A stretch of DNA of 64,000 nucleotides from Eumeta japonica (taxonomy: Eukaryota; Arthropoda; Insecta; Lepidoptera; Psychidae). Below the pieces are notes generated by a model. It made no database searches and was not told where the DNA came from. It was given only the letters and a program-made list of their open reading frames with translations. The first letter of the stretch is position 1, and every line of letters starts with the position of its first letter. This document shows, piece after piece, positions 58,633-64,000 of this stretch. Made by a program: the position numbers and the translations under genes. The stretch covers positions 248,001 to 312,000 of the forward strand of contig BGZK01000540.1 of assembly GCA_005406025.1 (NCBI GenBank), written 5' to 3'.

Positions 58633-59063
58633 CTAGCAGTCACCCACTCGCTTTGCTGGGTTAAATTTTAATTTATCAAGTTTCATTATTATTCAAATGT
58701 TTTCCCGGTTTCGCTCTCGTGATCACAGAACGCAACCCTTCCATCTTCTATGTCGGTCGATTTTTCTGTCAATTTTCATCGCGATCATAATCCTGTACTC
58801 GATGTTCAATTCTGGTGCCACTGCCGGGTTTGGTCCTTGACCAGCTCTCGATTCCAATAGAGGTCTCTATACTGATCTTGGTCCTCCCTTGGTCATTAAT
58901 GGTAGTAATAACAAATTTCTAGTTATGCAGCAACGGATATCCAGACAAATATGATATATGAATCCTAAAACCATCCATAAATTATTCCGCATCAAATGGT
59001 TAAAGTCCCATAAATCCCATATAATTCAGTAATTTTTATGTGATTCTGTTATATATAAATATC
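58633..59063 (-). mobile_element. Helitron-like element, longer relative
   Basis: The minus-strand 3' end is CCCAGC-AAA-GCGAGTGGG hairpin-like sequence, then GACTGCTAG and T. The distal part (about 58940-59050) matches the body of 3006-3207 (CCATC-ATAAATTATTCCGCATC). Between them are about 250 bp absent from the short copies, so the short ones may be internal-deletion derivatives. Confidence 0.55.
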
Positions 59064-59360
59064 CGGTCCTGCTATTCTAATAACGATATTGATGCTAATT
59101 TTGTTCTTTTTTTTTTAGATGGGAACGTTCGTAATTATTGGGTGGATGATGGATAATTCAGGATGTATAATTATATACTCTGCCTTTGAGAAAAAAGAAA
59201 CAAATCATATATTCTGTACATTTAGCTACTCACTTACAGTAGTGAATCAGCATTTGGAATGGATGTCAATTTTAATGTTGAAATGAATCATTAATGATGT
59301 ATTTCAACATTAAATTTGTATTACCTACGAAAGTAAAGCTATTTTTGATTTGATTCGAGT

Positions 59361-59518
59361 AAAACGCACGCTGTGAAGTTAGTCATGAAAGCGTCGCAAT
59401 GGCGTAAAATAAGAACGAGAGGGGCAGAAGAAGGAAGGATTGGGAGGGTTAAACCTGTGCGTTGCATCATTTACAGGCATTTATTTCACAGCGGCAGAGT
59501 TTCGCGCGTTGTACTGTA
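59361..59518 (+). mobile_element. MITE family M, copy 7
   Basis: Has the blocks GTGAAGTTAGTCATGAAAGC, CGCAATGGCGTAAAATAAGA, CGTTGCATCATT and the right end GCGGCAGAGTTTCGCGCGTT-GTACTGTA. Same orientation as copy 1. The 66-residue frame across it is incidental. Confidence 0.65.
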
Positions 59519-61986
59519 CTTTAGTTTCTGTCATGTGTTTGAAGATGGCTTTGCGCACATGAACAATGTGTGAGAAAACGAATTTTTTTCATATTATTAT
59601 TTCGGGAATTTTTCATATTTTTAATCAGTTATTCTGCTATTAGTGACGAAGACAAATCCAAAAAATTAAAGATCATAAAAACATGGGTAGCCGTTCTTGA
59701 GTTATAAATGATGTAAGTAACACCACTTCGTTTTATATATGTATGTCTATGGATGTCTAAATGTTTGAAATAATACCTATTTTAATGTGCAATGCTGCAG
59801 GAAGTTATGACTGTCTTTTTTGGGAAGTTCTTGAAAAACAAAGACTGCAGATACTATATATATATTATTCTATGGAAATGATTTGAAAAAAATTAAAAAT
59901 CATTTGATGCAAAAAAGATTATTTAATTTTTTTTCTTTACAAAACTTAGAAATATCTTAAATTAAGAAGCACATGTACATTTTAATTTTTTATTTTAACT
60001 ACATTTGTTCGAATATATCGTAAAAAAAAATCTATGAGGAAATAATATATATTTATTAGTTAATTCGGGTTGTGTTACCATTAAAAAATCCTTATCTATA
60101 CAATTCATTCGAAACTTCTACCAAATCAGCATATACCCTGGCTCTTAAAAGAATATCCAATCACACTAATATTGCATAATTCTAATACCGGGATATGAAG
60201 AAAAATATAATATTATAGACCTTAATATTAAATGAGAAATATTTGTAATTTATATCCTTAATAACATACTCAATATATAAATGAATGTTAGTGATTCATA
60301 ATATACATATTTATAATGATAAAAAGAGTTATAAATGCCAATCTGTTAGTAATAAATTGTATATAAAACAATGAACACTTTCTAAATGCGATATAAAATT
60401 AACAAATCGACCCCTGTTAAAAGTATACTGTTCATCGATGCATTCTAAAAACGTAAATTTGTCATTGCTGCAGTCACATAAATATTGGTTGAAATAATCA
60501 ATACTTTTCAATCTCAAACGAAACATTTCACAAAGATTTTCATAAAAATGATTAGTAAATCCAACTAAAAACTACAAGAATTACAAGCCTGTATTTTTAT
60601 TTCATTATAATACTTGATCAGTCATTTATATTGGAGACGCAGGTTTCTAAACTATATAATATGTCGGTACCCAGCTGGCGTTAGTGAGCGGCAATGCTTC
60701 TAGTAATAATTTCTGTTTGTTATGTTGCCCACCTGTGTACTTAAATATTATGGGAATAACACTAATAAATATAAAATTTATACAATTATTTTTTTTTAAA
60801 AAGTGCATCTGATCAATTCAAAATACTCGTTATTTGTCATAACCAAACATTGATTGTTTAAAATAAAAACCACTGAATTCAGAAATCGTTGTGAAAATTT
60901 GGTCATAAACATCAAAGTTGACACTGAGAGACAGATAGGGTCAAAAAATTAATTTTACTTACATGGAATGAAGTCTCATGTGTTCGTGTTATATTCCTAG
61001 CTCATACATTAACGTTTTGAAGTGAATATTGAAATAGATGCCATAATCGGTGGTTGATTATTGTGATATAAATTTTTATGATAACAGTCATATGTAATAG
61101 ACGGTTTGTATCTAGGATTATTTTCATTTTATTTCTTAGGAGTAAATAACTAATACATTAATAAACCATTTTTTTTCATAGCGCTCAATCACAAAGGTTT
61201 GCCATACAAAGTGTCTCAGTTTAAGATAACGAAGCGGAGTCCTAGCAATATATCCAGAATTTATGTCACACAATTTTTGGAGCCTCCGATCCGTCCTTAT
61301 CAAAGGTGGTCACTTTTGTGCGATCTCCGTTTCATAGTGTAACGTCACATATTTAAAAATTTTAAATTTAGAAATGGTTGAATTAAATCAGCACTTTTAA
61401 AATTATTCCATATATATTTCTATTTAAAACCTTTTTGGATGAAATCAACGACACATCAAACAATTCAAAGTTTTTTGTCAGACTTTTGGTTTATATCTTC
61501 AATATTATAGATTTATATATGTGACGTCACGATGCTCAGACTGCGCCTATGTTTCATGGAACATTGAGCGTTTGCGCAACGATTCGTTCGTTACGCTGAG
61601 GGGCGATAACCAGCGTCTATCCAATGAATATGTTGTCCTGAGGGAATTTCCTTAGTCTTTCTCGCTTTTACCGTTACGTACTAAAAGGAATACCGATGTA
61701 CAAAAGCGAAAATGCTATATCAAAATTTACACATCTGACCCGTTTAGAGAGGTATATGCATATATTCTGAATACATTCAGATGTGGATACCAGGATTCAG
61801 TTTGGAAGCACGCAGTAATAGCAGTTGAAACTAAAAAAAACAATCCATGATATCCCTGCGTATCCGCGTGTTGTATACATTGATTTCTTTTATATACATA
61901 AAGCTATAGTAAATATTTTGTACCCTTATCCATGTCTGAGTTTCCGTCCCATAAATGTATTAAGGTTTCGAACGGTGCTGCCGCGT
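59519..61986. other. Intergenic and 3' flank of the START gene
   Basis: AT-rich with no gene seen. GC-richer sequence near 61540-61680 includes TGACGTCA (about 61522) but could not be assigned to a promoter. Confidence 0.45.
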
Positions 61987-62096
61987 TCAGAAGAGGCCCT
62001 TGCTCTTGGAGGCGGCGGCGAATTGACGCACGTGCACCATGTAATCCATCATGACGGTCGCGAACGCCGTGTCCAGCACGAACTGAGGGATTTTGC
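61987..62096 (-). CDS. START-domain lipid-transfer protein, last exon
   Basis: After a CTCCAG acceptor the exon completes a split Gly codon and encodes KIPQFVLDTAFATVMMDYMV, then HVRQFAAASKSKGLF and TGA. This is the amphipathic C-terminal helix of START domains, which closes over the lipid cavity. The preceding exon ends in CCDLK, giving DLKGKIPQF, the family's typical DLKG-IP motif across the splice. All three exons found join in frame. Confidence 0.85.
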
Positions 62097-62786
62097 CTGG
62101 AGATAAAAAGAGATACCAGAGATTATAGATTTTATTTTTTTTTGTATTCCACGATTGAAATGGAACTTTTCAATTGTTTACGTGGGTGTTTTAAAAATAA
62201 TAAGAAATTACGGCGACCTACATCTGTATTGAGTCTCTTATTAATAATATAGAGTATATATTTCAATAAATAATATGATCACCTTCATTTTCTGTGTTAT
62301 TCTATATTTCGATTCTGTTTATAAAAAATAACATACTTGAAAAAAAAAGGTAGCAAAAAAACACTGAATTTTATATCTGCCTTTCTCCCCAATTGTACAA
62401 TACAAAAATATGTCAATAATAAAAGATAATGGCATTTAAAAGCCATACCAATACTGGGAAAAAATGGCAATGCACCCTATCAATTGGAATACCATTAAAT
62501 AGGCCTTTTGAAAATTATGTGTAATATTATGATATTACAAACAGAGCAAGTATACGTACTAAGCAACTATACTTTCTTAGTAATTTTTAAAGGCTTCCAA
62601 AACACTTGCAAAAAAGCTGCACGGCAACGTTTTGTGATTTCTTTACAGATCTACAAAGTTAAAACAATTTGATGTCAAAATAGCTTCAAATCACATTCGT
62701 TCGAAGCATCAGCCGTGTAAGCATATTATTACAGTTTACAATTTTATGAACAGTGTCAATTCTTCTTTCATTTAAGGCTTGCATAC
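62097..62786 (-). other. Intron of the START-domain gene
   Basis: GTATGC donor at 62786 to CTCCAG acceptor at 62097, phase 1. AT-rich; nothing else recognised. Confidence 0.7.
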
Positions 62787-62899
62787 CTTTGAGATCGCAG
62801 CACATGATCCAATGGAAAGTGCATTTCTCTTCGAGACGGCCGGAAGACGTCTTCACCACGGTGGGCTTCATGATCCAACAACCTATCTTGTTCTGGCCT
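62787..62899 (-). CDS. START-domain lipid-transfer protein, penultimate exon
   Basis: The exon lies between an ATATTCAG acceptor and an AAAG|GTATGC donor. It completes an Arg codon (AG|A), then encodes GQNKIGCWIM ... TFHWIMCCDLK. Joined to the previous exon this gives KEYVRGQNKIGCWIM, matching the StAR-type VR-x-G-x-N-x-x-GCW pattern of the START beta-sheet. The 113-base length and splice phases on both sides are consistent with the neighbouring exons. Confidence 0.85.
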
Positions 62900-63402
62900 C
62901 TGAATATAATAAGTGCAGTTATGAATCGCATTTTCGTTTGATTGTTAGACGGCAGACATGACACCTATCAAGTAGACCGTTTACGCCGGTAAATGGCGCT
63001 GAGAAAAAAAAATGAGTGTAATCTTTACGCGCGTTTGAAGTAAACTTGTTTTTTTAGCGTTATAATATATATTACTACTACGATCTGAAAATCGATAAGT
63101 TATGCTAGACTTTAATAGAAATTTATTTCAATCGTAAGTAATCGCTCGACACATAAAAAGAAGGAAGTCCACGCGGGACGAGCCACAGGCACACATAGTT
63201 ATTCATAACATAATTTTTAATAAACATATTAAGAGGTTTACATTTAAGTTGACATTTTGGAACCACGTTGAATAATCTCTGGTTTGGCTACGAATTCAAA
63301 TTCTAAATGCGGAAGCCGCGTAAACAGAATACAAATTTTACTGAACGCAACTTCCGTCCGAAAAGAAGTTTCATTTCAAATATTAATAGAACCGATGCAG
63401 AC
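62900..63402 (-). other. Intron of the START-domain gene
   Basis: AG|GTCTGC donor (63402) to ATATTCAG acceptor (62900), phase 2. A weak Helitron-end-like string lies at about 63166-63190. No exon seen inside. Confidence 0.65.
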
Positions 63403-63614
63403 CTGACGTATTCCTTAAGAGGCGGATATCCGGGCACTTCGACGCTCACTCCGCTGGTAATGAACGCGTAGGGCTCCCCATCAGTCGGCACCACGGCTCC
63501 GTCGTTGGCGAGCGCCGCCGTGCGCCTCAGTATGACGAAGTCCCGCGGCGCGACGACGCCCCGGCCGCCGCCGGCCGTCACCTGGTACGAGAGATCGACG
63601 CCGGGGCCCACGAC
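63403..63614 (-). CDS. START-domain lipid-transfer protein, internal exon
   Basis: From a GTGCGCAG acceptor the exon encodes VVGPGVDLSYQV, a Gly-rich turn, then VVAPRDFVILRR and a segment ending YPPLKEYV-R. PRDFV-x-R is the signature of StAR/PCTP-type START domains, which bind a single sterol or phospholipid and move it between membranes. The three exons give about 143 residues of the ~210-residue domain; the first part lies beyond the window's right edge. A StAR-related protein such as a STARD3/Start1-type cholesterol carrier is possible. The visible part does not settle the subfamily. It is GC-rich relative to its surroundings, as expected of a conserved exon. Confidence 0.85.
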
Positions 63615-64000
63615 CTGCGCACAGACACCGACTTTGTTGATTATCCCTCCTGCACTTATAAACTTTTAAGTACCTACAATACTAAAATTTAAATCTCTTC
63701 AAATTTAAGTATTTGCTTAAAAAAATAGCGTTTCAAGATTCATACCTAATTAAAATCATATTGGATGAAAGTTCTCTGTTATATAAGATTTCTGGCTGTT
63801 GGGAGCTACCAATGCGGAATTGGCCAAGACCACATGATATGTGTTGCCCAAACCACAGTCAGCAAATAGCTTCAAAGATTCAAAAATGCTGTATTGAATT
63901 GGTAATTAAGATTTTTATATATATATGAAATGATCTAAGCTAGCTATGTATTTGAATTGTAATAAAACAAAAAAAAAAATTTTTGTTGGCAGTCTTATGA
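63615..64000. other. Upstream intron of the START gene, to window end
   Basis: Presumed intron sequence. No further START exon is seen before the window ends. The 71-residue plus-strand frame here has no family features. Confidence 0.5.

Noticed and set aside
1..64000. CRISPR arrays, operons, Shine-Dalgarno sites, bacterial terminators
   Set aside because: Sequence is eukaryotic: spliced genes, Helitrons and LINEs. The tandem repeats seen lack the regular spacers of a CRISPR array.
1..64000. tRNA and rRNA genes
   Set aside because: No A-box/B-box pair with a foldable cloverleaf and no rRNA core motif was noticed by eye. A tRNAscan-SE run would be decisive.

Overview
This window is eukaryotic nuclear DNA, most likely from a moth or butterfly. 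It is strongly AT-rich. Its genes are sparse, with GT-AG introns. It holds several Helitron-like elements with the CTAG-T end and short hairpin common in Lepidoptera, mariner relics, hAT and pogo-like ends, and Jockey-like LINEs. There is no sign of prokaryotic organisation. The order-level call is an inference from repeat content. No tRNA, rRNA or CRISPR was seen. All coordinates and motif alignments were made by eye.

Layout. 1-6.4 kb is intergenic, with one small Helitron. 6.4-7.1 kb is an intronless, divergent linker histone H1-like gene. 7.1-22.7 kb is a repeat field: a degenerate ~105-bp tandem array, a (TA)34 tract beside a second Helitron copy, a foldback element with a nested insertion, copies of one mariner-type MITE family, and a dead mariner. 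22.8-56.3 kb is dominated by three two-exon genes derived from a P-element-like transposase with an N-terminal THAP zinc finger. Copies A (22797-28367, frameshifted) and B (34367-38600, intact) lie head-to-tail on the minus strand; copy C (47760-56251, intact) is on the plus strand. Between B and C sits a GC-rich island (41.2-44.8 kb) with a frameshifted Jockey-like reverse transcriptase and ~350-bp tandem units, then a second LINE relic. The long intron of C holds a complete Helitron and a 2.3-kb element with ~40-bp terminal inverted repeats (TIRs). That element carries a decayed gene of a widespread but unclassified protein family. 56-61 kb has another dead mariner, a hAT-type MITE with a near-perfect 8-bp target duplication, and more repeats. 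62-63.6 kb carries the last three exons of a START-domain lipid-transfer gene on the minus strand.

Two systems stand out. First, the THAP/P-like trio shares an Asn where the second catalytic Asp is expected. All three also stop soon after the third acidic motif. This resembles the truncated, repressor-like P proteins and P-neogene clusters of Drosophila, so these may be domesticated DNA-binding genes rather than active transposons. Second, the TIR-bounded element at 51375-53650 suggests that its unclassified protein family is a transposase, with candidate D, D and E residues visible in the remains.
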